A DNA stretch of 64,000 nucleotides, taken from NCBI GenBank assembly GCA_910577225.1, contig CAJTMV010000002.1:62001-126000 (forward strand), read 5' to 3'. The notes under the pieces were generated by a model, which worked only from the letters and a program-made list of their open reading frames with translations, did no database searches and was not told where the DNA came from. A program made the position numbers and the translations under genes. Shown one piece after another: positions 57,401-64,000 of the stretch. How positions within the stretch are numbered: position 1 is the first letter of the stretch; the number at the start of each line of letters is the position of its first letter. The stretch comes from an uncultured Eubacterium sp. GTDB lineage: Bacteria > Bacillota > Clostridia > Lachnospirales > Lachnospiraceae.

Positions 57401-58993
57401 CAGCTGCCCAGACTGCTGTCCGCCGCTGACGCATGTCTCGCCCTGCTCCTTTAATGCCGCAAGCAGCAGACAGACCGCGTGCGTCAGTTTATCATTCTGC
57501 GGCTTACCATAAATCTCGCCGATCTCTCTGAAATACCGGATGTATTCATTGTCTGACGTGGCATACATCTCAGCCAGGAAACATCCAATTTCTATGCATG
57601 GTATCTGCTGATCGGTATAATTAAAAATATCGACCTTGAACAGCTGCATGATTTCCTGCATCCTCTTTTCCGCCCCGCCTGCAATCTTTGCATCCAGAAC
57701 TCTGGAAGGATAAAAACAGTTCTCCAGAGTTCCCTGACATTTGCGATGAAAGTATGGTTTGCCTGTCAATACCGCATTGTTTGCCGTATTGACTCCTTCG
57801 AATATCGGCGGCAGATCCGCTTCGCACATGATATATTCAAACAATGCCGCAGGCACACGACCGACATGAAAAAACAAAACCTTCTTTCGGGGCGCGCCTG
57901 CCTGTCCGTCCAGAAACTCCCGTATGGTTTCCTCTGTTTCTGCAGCCACATCCTCTTTGGACCAGTCCGGGAATAATTTTTGGAATCTGGCTGCCGCGTT
58001 CAGCTCCTGAAATACCTTCATCCGAACGCCAGTTCCATCTCCCCTTGCCTTTTTTTCCTTTGTAAACATATTGATCGCATAATCATTCGCACACTCCGCT
58101 CCCTGAAACACCAGGTCCATTTGCGACCAGAACTCAGGCTGTCCTACTAAATATTTCTGATTCGGAATCTCAGAAACACTCAGAATCATTACCGGCAGCT
58201 TGTCATCCTGCAAATCCTGCATATGCAGCAGACCTCCGATCAGCTGCGTCACCCATTTATACCAGTAACCACGAAACGCTTTCTGAAACAGGTATTCCGG
58301 CAAAATCCAAAATGCAGGCTTATCCGGCGCTGTTTCGTTTTTACGCAGACGAAATACGCGTTCAATCGTATCGATTTTTTTCGTTTCTTTTGGATACTGA
58401 CTTTTCCAGGTATCCCATGCGGCATTTTTGCACAGTTCGTAATGCCAGGCCCGCTCCAGAAAAGCAGTCGGAACCGTTGCGTTTCCATCCAGCGAAAGTT
58501 TCTCCGTATGAATATGAATCTGATCCGTATAATCCCAGTACACTGGCTCCAGCCATAAAAAAATATCCGTATGCATGGTACCTGCTGTCAGGCTTTTCAC
58601 ATTTCTTCCGCCTGTAATGCCAAATGGAATCTGTTCCAGACTTTGATCATACTCTTTAAACTCCAGAGTCGCTTGTTCTAATTTTCCGCTTCCATCTTTT
58701 ATCTGCGGAATCCATCCGCCCATAGTCTCCTTCACATGTGCAAGTCCGCCCTTCTCACAAACGATCTCAATACATTTATCATACGCCATCCCGTAATGAT
58801 CTCTGTCCTGCACCAGTTTCCAAAGAACTTTACAGGTACTTGCGATATGTCCCGTGCCTGTCGGCTGCGCTTCCATATACACTCTGATTTTTGGCATCCC
58901 GGCAATCCACTGGCGAAACTGTTCCACAATGTCGTCGATCCTGTCCGCAGTCACTGTCTGCGCGCCATTTAAAAAATCCGAAAAGCTGCACAT
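48413..58993 (-). CDS. Giant multidomain protein: GT-B-like N-terminus, DUF6603-like core, LysM repeats
   Basis: One uninterrupted frame encodes 3526 residues from the ATG at 58993, preceded by AGGAGGGGG; an ORF start 14 codons earlier lies in the IS end. Residues about 1-450 look like a GT-B glycosyltransferase fold: VYMEAQPTGTGHIASTCKVL near residue 40, and EADLPPIFEGVNTANNAVLT, GKPYFH near 390-415, reminiscent of the nucleotide-sugar site. About 450-1600 is a long beta-rich region, with the DUF6603-like signature at about 1334-1451 (FYVDAGFPHHQDFSGSF, GAAGFYFGKLSSETTDLVP, VIAFGLGIQAGIGKSIHAG). LysM-like units occur near 1880-1930 (YVTAEGDTLRAIAQSYGCSL) and at about 2378-2471 (ARWFGLSKEQLLMENAEW, IGQIADDYGISIEQLADSNR). 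The C-terminal 1000 residues are not recognised. No signal peptide or membrane segment is visible. Function unknown; GT-B and DUF6603 calls are by eye. Confidence 0.85.
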   Translation of the reverse strand: MCSFSDFLNGAQTVTADRIDDIVEQFRQWIAGMPKIRVYMEAQPTGTGHIASTCKVLWKLVQDRDHYGMAYDKCIEIVCEKGGLAHVKETMGGWIPQIKDGSGKLEQATLEFKEYDQSLEQIPFGITGGRNVKSLTAGTMHTDIFLWLEPVYWDYTDQIHIHTEKLSLDGNATVPTAFLERAWHYELCKNAAWDTWKSQYPKETKKIDTIERVFRLRKNETAPDKPAFWILPEYLFQKAFRGYWYKWVTQLIGGLLHMQDLQDDKLPVMILSVSEIPNQKYLVGQPEFWSQMDLVFQGAECANDYAINMFTKEKKARGDGTGVRMKVFQELNAAARFQKLFPDWSKEDVAAETEETIREFLDGQAGAPRKKVLFFHVGRVPAALFEYIMCEADLPPIFEGVNTANNAVLTGKPYFHRKCQGTLENCFYPSRVLDAKIAGGAEKRMQEIMQLFKVDIFNYTDQQIPCIEIGCFLAEMYATSDNEYIRYFREIGEIYGKPQNDKLTHAVCLLLAALKEQGETCVSGGQQSGQLETSLDEWYEYLQKRMLPGQKTQLEEALPEESLQMFQNLAGVPADRISIVPTQLGRQEKQSVYVRADADGVSVGGMDVSALEITYTQENDCCIKSAVCMYFSTDQLSLPGMPWIVLKEPGAYVLLSHNPLLLESAKIIGNIGQMRLELSAPLYRDIWRLSAYWQKPYPSPECVYPLLAGAGPLTVVPPAFGVLDQIGLESVSIEYQNGKSLPDAAGIRLIYNEKIVLGKGIELDQLYLVCQVTALADPAHRSVSAVLGGIFRIGKGSVQISAYFPGVQLSGRLCAGEKIELSDLWNQFLSFVPNPLTGQEAVTDLEFSADLRTSAMSVAAGIDLEWTLAEGLVLTDVSLGLAYKQQAWSGYFQAALKLFTQDSLYVTAGCMYGGKEEGWTAAAQMTRGTIKIGKLITGFLGWNLPKEYDYGLKNLKISVSIQRKKYAFYGETDGTWAVPFLPEICIEDVSASVEWGETQAARAELSGTVDFFGISFQVFLQYSQKDICFTLQWNSLRAVLEQTQTCWIARLSLSGQTLGSMVETFVQWWTGEPETLSAPWDILNKIRLSVFQLIFEFPKKKEESARVSFAVNVGPIDLGFARIDQIAMNYETKGEAKGIRITLAGSFFWNGDEIVTDENGTQCLQWDPSRPQDAPVPPGGGNKYFDLRLFAMGHHMQVEGISEQNSVQEIVDALKKLSVPEQETIPIETGGPVTFQQDAGWLIAADFGILRVSEKKKQPARYFLSLAGIFNDPVLYGIHVKLDGEEAKVLKGLEFDLLYRQISDQTGCYSSHITLPEAMRRLQFGVFSITMPSVYFEIYTNGDFYVDAGFPHHQDFSGSFALEAVVPPGIPVTGAAGFYFGKLSSETTDLVPKVSNGRFYPVIAFGLGIQAGIGKSIHAGILKAGLSITVFGILEGVIARWLPYESAGQTDPAQMQDTYYFRLKGSVGIIGNLYGSIDFAIIKASLNLYIRLETDISYASYELVPITVLAVVDVRLSLELDLWLFTISIHLSFYMQIKETFVIENHGTPPWQLEEGSYKNRVEKAGLRMLRKADVWQPCFENFMPVSVRELSLLLAPALSVAGDGAKSPQEQKMCVVPLLFLRCAQPIYGEDTDALLKESVRRASGDGAVCDGSAGPDDFEQLACQLTLWLLAAGIGPMDEQAAQRLIVSESYLKGIEAWLSREDVCMTLLPEQITAFLSGSFRLDISLPPENVSAEQSAVVFPALPQLLIRTSHGEAYALSDYHTADTEYLLYLKRYFASLSEAVLQKETVSRLRQEEQTYSVCSYVFADYFCMLAKQMIRAMLDGLRSFLYVPEPERSIEEILTNIRMESGADYDAADLFDANGDKELKAGVTIQLAELSYVTAEGDTLRAIAQSYGCSLQLLAKKEENLKIRNLFTYEDSPCLSVPHLCAYRVSGLLDEAKRSLALQKAGAMISRYMLHGLRLPDGPYRQGERGAQKEAGMYAVMGQQVVVPDNIQEGEFSVTLEKAHADWLSFGGCGQELLSYVLEGENYKNLRRIQDYVKSHRFSQQIQSVKSKESVLVQPLQSGVGEMAVWNAQGEVLLSHGKGEGRYLRIWELSKDVRAFTGTDSPVVMPAFYPVKSRFDEAEGKSVETAVRCYGFGTKVNLSVRKTEDQNCYEIIGADADAAVLLERMITQEQVGQIVVLYQKKNAQVCESGGNAPMLGITRTNLSTISRPNAMDGKKDGVIWHETDADHLLNGKQQLIQLLWEAVITGRGGFYLHYYDMEQKQSLPDELFDEKMEGRISILLLSAGSKENYEQVMPYQNVLVTDVPLQDEKIVLKVYVRELFHTCHGKESLESLAASYLCDIGRTMADNRDAHPAAGVVLNIHNGLYCTRTTTPGRDPAVIARWFGLSKEQLLMENAEWKDWSGPLPDHTALRLPRICLTISEQEKRSIGQIADDYGISIEQLADSNRDVMGLFAPGTDIVVKTGPFRRNALRQAGSAGLTLQCSVPQQLKEAARIDTEEAYAESFLRRQFQILGYAIAENAEFTRSPQGIPAGPTAGKSQAAGLKTGRLRSPEPALPGEFWQYDIELFYGKYVKQADGGCYQGLHRMLQLDLQWQDIFGNCICSDLDDAGNDRGWNRQPQFTGYTDLLYAVSSWPFVAVSYGFGNHASLCIRFSFDKESPKQAGGESREVKNACETYRQICAQLSDPNKVVIAVTSTLLPGEDNLLKADQCEEIRRWTADILNYLEGILKAEGGSEPENLLQSIELDTEKLNNQDIFPLKVFISIYRDLALVMPGMGLTQDVWKAQTEILPDIAAGSGGQQSFAQQLYRSFYEPAGIHMEAAHGPNRKEGAFSSDSLWVVRFQTAQASGIRICGNSAAPVCYAPAPLGTRLLSLTHVPIYDYRKEQGIDFSVPSRWLDFTDFDPDEWLKTVLEQLDERLSAAFGLAVLLIDRTYGTAYTKQLADAKQQLAQRLKNLVIPVFQDENPDPVWVESIRETCYQEMLYQMKHLYDIRVLLQTPLSVDTSLREDIPSRTFGSFGTKEQTSGLTCTSPKLNLAQSSPTHPALLNTVITGGDDSVSFCHVEPAYDIRCLEHQIADVAGLEGYQKSSWLHFMRHPQDGNCPLHIGLPQTDLPFVLRSYPTLPSLTRQEAAAVERVYTANLFEQTCLWDYRFVYTGKLQMQDTVHAVIRFNEDGTSRRAARLEFYESLAQFVIVYPQMADVLEETIASIHDMEAGKETMETARKAVQGYVEMIQRLSKSWQEDVQKTNENCGVSSVQEMHVCICQRDVSGIYEIEFTMEESQKEKWQEQMLLLAEIDGWQTEIQPERMACRFRQSPDVYLTSREAVRIQERRIVLSHLHISDCQSARAGIFLKRNEDLVPGIRTADAFVYQTQEVCFHDCAVPQLLCEQPVLIAEIGGGRHKKTLKEHFLTLLDQVKREDAGIKLRLLIQYSYVPNASLGVRIRLPVALVISRDETNIALAEKAAQICGSKISQSAPQGKQARLEMELTLISLLTQEPVEVLRFTDVRLDVEDII

Positions 58994-59147
58994 ACGGCCC
59001 CCTCCTTTTTTCTGTGTGTGCTCTCGGAAACTCAAAGTCCTTATTTTTTAAGGCTTCTACCATTTCCAAAATCACTCCATTACCTCTATTTTTCTCTATC
59101 ATTTTGTAACATTTTCCTCCTCATAGCATCTTTCTTCTTGAAAGAAC

Positions 59148-59177
59148 ATTTTATTTTTTTCATAAAACTCTTGACAA
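59148..59177 (-). promoter_or_regulatory. Possible outward-facing promoter at the IS left end
   Basis: On the minus strand TTGTCA (59177-59172) and TAAAAT (59153-59148) are spaced by 18 nt and point out of the IS toward the giant gene's start at 58993. It could rescue expression of the giant gene after insertion. Inference; spacing is near-optimal but the -35 has one mismatch. Confidence 0.4.
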
Positions 59178-59194
59178 ACATGTTAGAATGTGCA

Positions 59195-59228
59195 GCCGTT
59201 TTTGCTGATCATGATCAGCAAAAACGGC
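59195..59228. repeat. 34-nt perfect palindrome upstream of the transposase gene
   Basis: GCCGTTTTTGCTGATCA (59195-59211) is followed directly by its exact reverse complement (59212-59228). In RNA it would form a hairpin with no fixed loop. It lies inside the IS, before the RBS hairpin. Confidence 0.9.
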
Positions 59229-59279
59229 CCTTTTGTTTAAGGCATATTTTTTCGCCGCTACTACTTAAACAAAAGGAGG
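59229..59279 (+). promoter_or_regulatory. Hairpin sequestering the transposase ribosome binding site
   Basis: CCTTTTGTTTAAG (59229-59241) pairs with CTTAAACAAAAGG (59264-59276), a 13-bp stem with a 22-nt loop. Its 3' arm contains the first part of the Shine-Dalgarno AAAAGGAGG (59271-59279), 9 nt before the ATG (59289). In transcripts entering from outside the element the RBS would be buried, limiting transposase made by read-through. Confidence 0.75.
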
Positions 59280-59288
59280 TCACATTTA

Positions 59289-60805
59289 TGTTCAAACCCG
59301 AATTATGGCAGAGCCACAACGAGTATCGAACACTTGTCACTAAGATTGGTCGCAGGCTCTCACGTAACAATCACAAATATTCCTTTGACTCTTACGAAGA
59401 GGAATACCAGAAACTCCTAAACCTCAACCTGGACCCGCTTGCGCAATTCATCCCGCCCTTTTACTCCAATGGCGGGCGTCCCGCAACACATCAGGCACAG
59501 ATCCTGCGTTCCCTGATCCTTTTTGTTCTGCTTTTTAATGAGACAAAAGCTCATACAAGTCTCACTCTATGGGTGAGGAAAGTACTTCCAGAATCCATTT
59601 CTCTTACCGTCCTCATCGGCTGCGCCTCCACCGATGAACTGCCTCCACCCGGTTCCTGTTATGATTTTATGAACCGCTTCTGGCTGGCTCCACGGAATAG
59701 TTATTCCAGATCATCCCTGCTCCCCGCCGGCAAAAATGGCAAGAAACCAAAAAAGGAAATCGGGCCTGATGGCAAACTGACAGAACCGCAAGACCCTTCC
59801 TCCATTACTACCAGGGATATCGTCAACAGTATCCAGGATGGAAAACCTGCCTCCGAAAATCCGGAAGCGGCACTTCAAAAGATCTTTTCCATCCTTGCCG
59901 TGTTCCCTTCCCTGCGCCTTGGACTGCTCGATTCCCACAATCTCACCGTCTCCGGCGATGGCACTGCCGTGGTTTCTCATACCTCCCCTTACGGGCGACA
60001 TCTTCCAACCTGCGGACAGTTCTGCCCATACAGAGGCACCTGCGGCCGCCATTATTCCGACCCTGATGCCGGCTGGGGATGGGACAGCGACAAAAAAACT
60101 TGGTATTTCGGACATACTTTGTATATGCTCTGTACCAGAAATAATACCCTTAAAATTGATCTGCCATTACTCATGAAGTTTACAGATGCCAAACGCCATG
60201 ACTGTAAAAATTTCCTCTACACAATTGACGATTTCGGACGGAATACCCTGGGGCTTTCTCCCAAAAATATCTGCCTCGATTCTGCCCATGACAATATCCC
60301 TGCTTATGAATTGCCGGAGCGCTGGGATATGAATGCGCTGATTGACATCAACGGCAGGACAAAAGCCTCCGAAAATGCCCCGAAAGATATCACTTTCAAC
60401 AAGGAAGGCCATCCAGTCTGCAGGGCTGGGCATGAAATGTGCTCCTGGGGAAATGACCCGCTCAAAGATGCACATAAATACAGATGTCCTTTGAAATGTG
60501 ACCGTATTAAGGAATGCCCTTACGCCACCGAATGCTCTCCTGGCAGCTATGGACGCACAGTCTGCATAAAGAATAAAGGAGACCTCCGTTTCCAGCCGCG
60601 TATCCCCAGGGATTCCCAGCAATATAAGGATATTTACAAGGAGCGTACCGCCTGTGAACGCGTCAACGACCGCGTTCTCAATGACTATTGCCTGCAGAGC
60701 CTGAAAATACGCGGCAGGGATCATTTCTCATTCTGGAGCATGCTCATTGGCATCTGTATACACCTTGATGCCAGATATAAAGCGGCACACTTGTACGCTG
60801 CCTAA
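59289..60805 (+). CDS. IS transposase (DDE type, IS1182-like)
   Basis: The 505-residue protein starts at the ATG at 59289 (MFKPELWQSHNEYRT) after AAAAGGAGG; the longer frame from 59018 runs through the IS end. The N-terminus (PLAQFIPPFYSNGGRPATHQ, AQILRSLILFVLLFNE) resembles the InsH/DUF772 domain. The catalytic part includes LTVSGDGTAVVSHTSPYG, CLDSAHDNIPAYELP and the C-terminal YKERTACERVNDRVLNDY. A Cys-rich stretch (CRAGHEMCSWG, YRCPLKCDRIKECPY) is present. It should catalyse movement of the element it sits in. Confidence 0.88.
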
Positions 60806-61087
60806 TCTATTATAAATGCCATAAACAAACCTTCTGCTTATCCTGTTAAAAAACGTATTTCTAACAGGCTTACTATTCTATGCCCTTTTTTCAGACCGGC
60901 TCTCCTAAATATTTTTAAAATGATCATTTTTTTCTCCACTTGCTGACCTCTTTCATACTGCTTTATTTTCTATTGTGGTTTCAGCGACTTTCCGAGAGCA
61001 CTCTCTGTAATTCTTTACATGTATTATTTTTCCGATGTAATCTTTCTTCCGCTATTTTTCTCCTGTTATTCTTTCACCTTTCTTCCG

Positions 61088-64000
61088 CTATTCTTTCTCC
61101 CTGTTATACGCCGCATACCAGCCCGGCCCCGTATCGGACGGTTCTCCTTTTGGATCCGCAAACAAATACAGACAGGACGATCCTTTCGGCGGCAGATTCA
61201 CGATTCCTAAAAACTTCAAAGCAATACTGGTCAGTATCAGAAGAAACGCATCTTTTTTTCTGTCTTTGACAAGCCGTATGGAACCGACTGACAGTTTCAA
61301 AACATTTTCCAGACTCAGAAACTGCGTCTCCCCTGATATGCCCGGTATTTTCAGTCCCAGGGCGCCGCATGGTTTTCCGCTCTTTGTTCCCCAGGCCAGC
61401 AGACATTCGGCAGTTACCGCGGTATTGGAGGCAAGCGCGCCCATACTTCCCATATGCATGGATAAGCGCAGACCATACCAGCAGGATTTTGACAGCGCAG
61501 CGAGCCTCACACCCAGAGTGACCGGCAGATATCCAAGCTGCGCAGGCGTCTTTTCTCCCCCGCAGACAAGGCCTGTCACCGTCATGGAAAACTGCTTTGC
61601 AAGACTTCCCTCTCTGGCCAGAGACGCCGCATGGTCAAACTGCATGCCGTCCGCAGCAAACGACAGCTCCCAGCCGCCCGTTTCCTGCTTATACGCCATC
61701 TTTATAACAAGGTCACGAAACGCAAGTCCCTCATTTCCGACACCATACGAATACAGATCGAACACATCCATCTGCCCTGTTTCCATCTGTTTCATTTCTA
61801 TCTGTCCAAACATTAAAAAACCATTCATCGAAATACAATTGCCGCTCATCACCGCCTGTGTAATACGCACACGTCTTAATATCTCATTATCCAGTAAAAA
61901 CGTATCTGCCCCCGAAGCGCCGCCGGTCACAACGTCCAGATGATATACCGGCACATCGCCATGATTTTCATAAGAGCCGCGTAACAGCAGCGCCCGATAT
62001 TTATCCGGATCATATTCCATCGAAAGAACGTCGCTCCCAAAGCATTTGCCCATGCTGATCTGGGAAAGACTGTAAAACTGCTTTACTGTCGCATATGCAA
62101 ACTGGCTGATCAGCCGCAGCACTTTATAATCATATGCGAAAGAACCTGGCGGAACCGTCTTTTCTCCGGCTTTTTCATTATAAGCGCCGTCTTTATAATC
62201 AATCAGACCGGATAAGGCGCCCGTTCCGTTTTGCTTCTTTTGCGTCGTATCGATATCGCTGAAATCAAACATAAAATGATGGACGTAAAACCGTTCCCGG
62301 TCCAGACCCGCCATCAGCCCGCCAAGGCTGGCCGGAACAGCCGTTACCGCGGCTTTGAGCACAAGCACGCCGTTCCAGTTTTCATCGGTAATCTTTTTCT
62401 GAAAATTCTCGTATAAAGATTCTCCCTCGTGCTCTCTGAGATAACCGGTCAGCCACTGTGACAGCACCGTTAATTCATCCGCTTTGCAAAACGTATCTGC
62501 CATCGTCCATTTGGAAGGGTGTTTCATCAGTTCCAGGAGCGAGCCTTTACAGCTTTTTAAAATCAAAACGCCCGCATAGTCCCCGTAATGATTTCTCCTG
62601 CCCGTATCAGCCAGAAACTCCCATCCGTCCGCCTGCGCCCTGTTTTGAAAACAGGTTTTTGGTAAATGCGCGGCATCTGCGGCAACCAGACAAAGCTGAC
62701 CGGAGGAAAACGCCTGCTGCAGCTTTTCATCCGGTTTCACAAATCCAAACTCCAAAATCCCGCCAGTCTGTGTCCTTGTCTGTCCAAGCCGGATCATCTG
62801 CCACTCTCCGCTGACCGGATCGATATCTGCCAGTATCCCGGATGGCGTAACGACCGTCTCCGCCGCATTCGTACCGCATAATTTTTTTGCATTCTGCGGT
62901 CTTTGCGCATACCGCAGCTTCTGCCCCGCCTGAAAAAGACTCTGATCGATCCGGTTTTTTCGAATCGGAAACAGAATCGTCTGTTCCAGCTCTGTCACCT
63001 CTTTTGCAGTCAGTGTGCCTGTCTCTGCTGTCACCTCCGCACCCCCATAGGGTATCATTGGAAAACATGCTCCCTGCGGAGACTTTGGCAAACACACACA
63101 CGGTTCTTTGGGCAGCAGCATCGGACTATTTTTGAGTTCAAACAGCCTCCCCCGCTCCGGCTGTGCCACATAGCAGGGCAGCTGATCCGGCGCTGCTGCT
63201 TCAAACGATACCCAGGAGGTTGTAAACGTCTGATCCAGCGTGCCTGTAAACGAGCCGGCCGGAGGTCCGAGCGGGTCCGCCGCGCGCAGCGGAAACTTTG
63301 AAGCAAATGCTCCCTGATACGTCACAAACCGCAGTGCGTCACTTCTGTTATCTTTTGACGAAGCATGTACCGCCACCTTTTCCACCCCGTTCAGTCCGCA
63401 TAAGACCTCCTGCCATTGTTCTCCCGCTTTGGATAAAACCTCATAATCTCCCGACGGAGAAAAGACAAACGGACGGATACCGGATACCGGCTCGTAACCA
63501 GACACCGGCTCATAGCCCGCCGCAAGCCGGCCCGCAGAGGGCGGATATGCCGTCGGCCGCAGCATGACACATTCTCCCATGGGCGTCAGATACCACGACC
63601 GCAGCATCCGCTGCGGCTGTTTATAATAGAACATCGAACGAATCACCGGCCGCGTCTTTGCCCCGTCATACACGCCCTTTGGCAAAAGCGGATAAATTTT
63701 GCAGAAAAACCGGTCTTTTTCACATTGTTCCACTAAAAACGGATACCACTGCGCACGATAGGAGCTTTTATTTCCATCCGGTATGACAATCTGAAATCCG
63801 GCATGCAGCTGCCTGGTAAGTATCTCCCCCGAAATATCCGTAGTAAAGGTAACCGTTCCGGCATCTTTATTCCCAAAATTCAGTGAAATCAGATCGATTT
63901 TATCCATCCCCTCCGGCGCATATCTGCCGCTAAACGACGCTGTCTGATAGCCCCTTTGACCAAGAATCAGGCCATCCTGCTCCAAAGAAACAGCTACCTG
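61088..64000 (-). CDS. Companion protein of the giant gene (5' end beyond right edge)
   Basis: The open frame reaches the window edge (first codons give QVAVSLEQDGLILG), so the start is outside and the annotated minimum is 970 residues. A TTG near 63985 is not a convincing start. No known domain is recognised. Segments such as YHLDVVTGGASGADTFLLDN, DFSDIDTTQKKQNG and MTVTGLVCGGEKTPAQLGYL suggest a beta-rich repeat protein like the middle of the giant protein. A heptapeptide repeat (GYEPVSGYEPVSG) occurs near residue 160 of the visible part. No signal peptide can be judged. It is on the same strand upstream of the giant gene and was about 100 nt from it before the IS inserted. Confidence 0.75.
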   Translation of the reverse strand, partial: QVAVSLEQDGLILGQRGYQTASFSGRYAPEGMDKIDLISLNFGNKDAGTVTFTTDISGEILTRQLHAGFQIVIPDGNKSSYRAQWYPFLVEQCEKDRFFCKIYPLLPKGVYDGAKTRPVIRSMFYYKQPQRMLRSWYLTPMGECVMLRPTAYPPSAGRLAAGYEPVSGYEPVSGIRPFVFSPSGDYEVLSKAGEQWQEVLCGLNGVEKVAVHASSKDNRSDALRFVTYQGAFASKFPLRAADPLGPPAGSFTGTLDQTFTTSWVSFEAAAPDQLPCYVAQPERGRLFELKNSPMLLPKEPCVCLPKSPQGACFPMIPYGGAEVTAETGTLTAKEVTELEQTILFPIRKNRIDQSLFQAGQKLRYAQRPQNAKKLCGTNAAETVVTPSGILADIDPVSGEWQMIRLGQTRTQTGGILEFGFVKPDEKLQQAFSSGQLCLVAADAAHLPKTCFQNRAQADGWEFLADTGRRNHYGDYAGVLILKSCKGSLLELMKHPSKWTMADTFCKADELTVLSQWLTGYLREHEGESLYENFQKKITDENWNGVLVLKAAVTAVPASLGGLMAGLDRERFYVHHFMFDFSDIDTTQKKQNGTGALSGLIDYKDGAYNEKAGEKTVPPGSFAYDYKVLRLISQFAYATVKQFYSLSQISMGKCFGSDVLSMEYDPDKYRALLLRGSYENHGDVPVYHLDVVTGGASGADTFLLDNEILRRVRITQAVMSGNCISMNGFLMFGQIEMKQMETGQMDVFDLYSYGVGNEGLAFRDLVIKMAYKQETGGWELSFAADGMQFDHAASLAREGSLAKQFSMTVTGLVCGGEKTPAQLGYLPVTLGVRLAALSKSCWYGLRLSMHMGSMGALASNTAVTAECLLAWGTKSGKPCGALGLKIPGISGETQFLSLENVLKLSVGSIRLVKDRKKDAFLLILTSIALKFLGIVNLPPKGSSCLYLFADPKGEPSDTGPGWYAAYNREKE

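Larger units (their letters stand above)
59016..61003 (+). mobile_element. Complete insertion sequence with inverted repeats and target duplication
   Basis: Left end GTGTGCTCTCGGAAACTC (59016-59033) and right end GACTTTCCGAGAGCACTC (60986-61003) are inverted repeats matching at 16 of 18 positions. They are flanked by TCTGT at 59011-59015 and 61004-61008, a 5-bp target-site duplication. The 1988-bp element carries one transposase gene. The inserted site lies between the giant gene and its upstream companion, 17 nt from the giant gene's start codon. The intact ends and duplication suggest a recent insertion. Family: DDE, IS1182-like by general features, not assigned. Confidence 0.9.

Noticed and set aside
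58994..59035. 14-codon extension of the giant protein
   Set aside because: It is encoded partly by the IS inverted repeat; the ATG at 58993 has AGGAGGGGG in front.
63983..63985. TTG near 63985 as the start of the companion gene
   Set aside because: The open frame continues to the window edge and no RBS is seen, so the real start is probably outside.

Overview
The window looks like chromosomal DNA from a gut-type Clostridia bacterium, most likely Lachnospiraceae (inference). Supporting signs are strong AGGAGG ribosome binding sites, a T-box on aspS-gatCAB, lysine and TPP riboswitches with Gram-positive architecture, a YesL (DUF624) protein, LplB/YtcP-type sugar permeases, a 7TM hybrid histidine kinase and a GatCAB transamidation route. 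No rRNA or CRISPR array is visible. One tRNA gene, tRNA-Ala(CGC), is present.

Layout. 0-7.7 kb: a beta-fructoside uptake and cleavage locus with a frameshifted GH32 fragment, an intact LacI regulator, an internally deleted LacI pseudogene, an intact GH32 enzyme, and a lipoprotein plus two-permease ABC importer with a clear promoter. 7.8-11.1 kb: a YesL protein and a membrane-anchored partner. Their promoter is split from them by about 670 bp carrying a small coiled-coil gene and bounded by imperfect direct repeats. Decayed fragments follow. 11.2-14.7 kb: a rubredoxin/glutamate-synthase-like flavoprotein, a GT2 glycosyltransferase and a ROK glucokinase. 14.8-20.3 kb: T-box, aspS, gatC, gatA, gatB. 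20.4-30.2 kb: HD-GYP response regulator, alpha/beta hydrolase, asnA behind a 14-bp tandem repeat, dapA-dapB behind a lysine riboswitch, cobO, a two-OB-fold SSB-like protein, typA and a GNAT acetyltransferase. 30.2-38 kb: hybrid histidine kinase, EAL protein, and a PE-synthesis cluster (PAP2, flippase-like, pssA, psd). 38.2-41.4 kb: a decayed mobile-element zone with a GNAT pseudogene, nucleotidyltransferase, IS3 remnant, Rpn-like nuclease and a frameshifted mobilization-like remnant. 41.4-46.2 kb: a B12-binding-type radical SAM protein, then tRNA-Ala, TPP riboswitch, thiE, HAD phosphatase and thiC.

46.4-64 kb is the most unusual part. It holds a DUF2971 protein, a giant protein of about 3526 residues, and a companion of more than 970 residues that runs off the right edge. 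The giant protein has a GT-B-like N-terminus, a long beta-rich region with a DUF6603-like signature, and LysM-like repeats in its second half. The two genes are co-oriented and were originally about 100 bp apart. They are now separated by a complete 1988-bp insertion sequence with 18-bp inverted repeats and a 5-bp target duplication (TCTGT). I know of no described function for this gene pair, and it is the best candidate here for an undescribed system.

Family names come from motifs recognised by eye. No database search was possible, so the DUF6603, DUF7666, DUF2971 and GT-B assignments should be read as recognition from memory.
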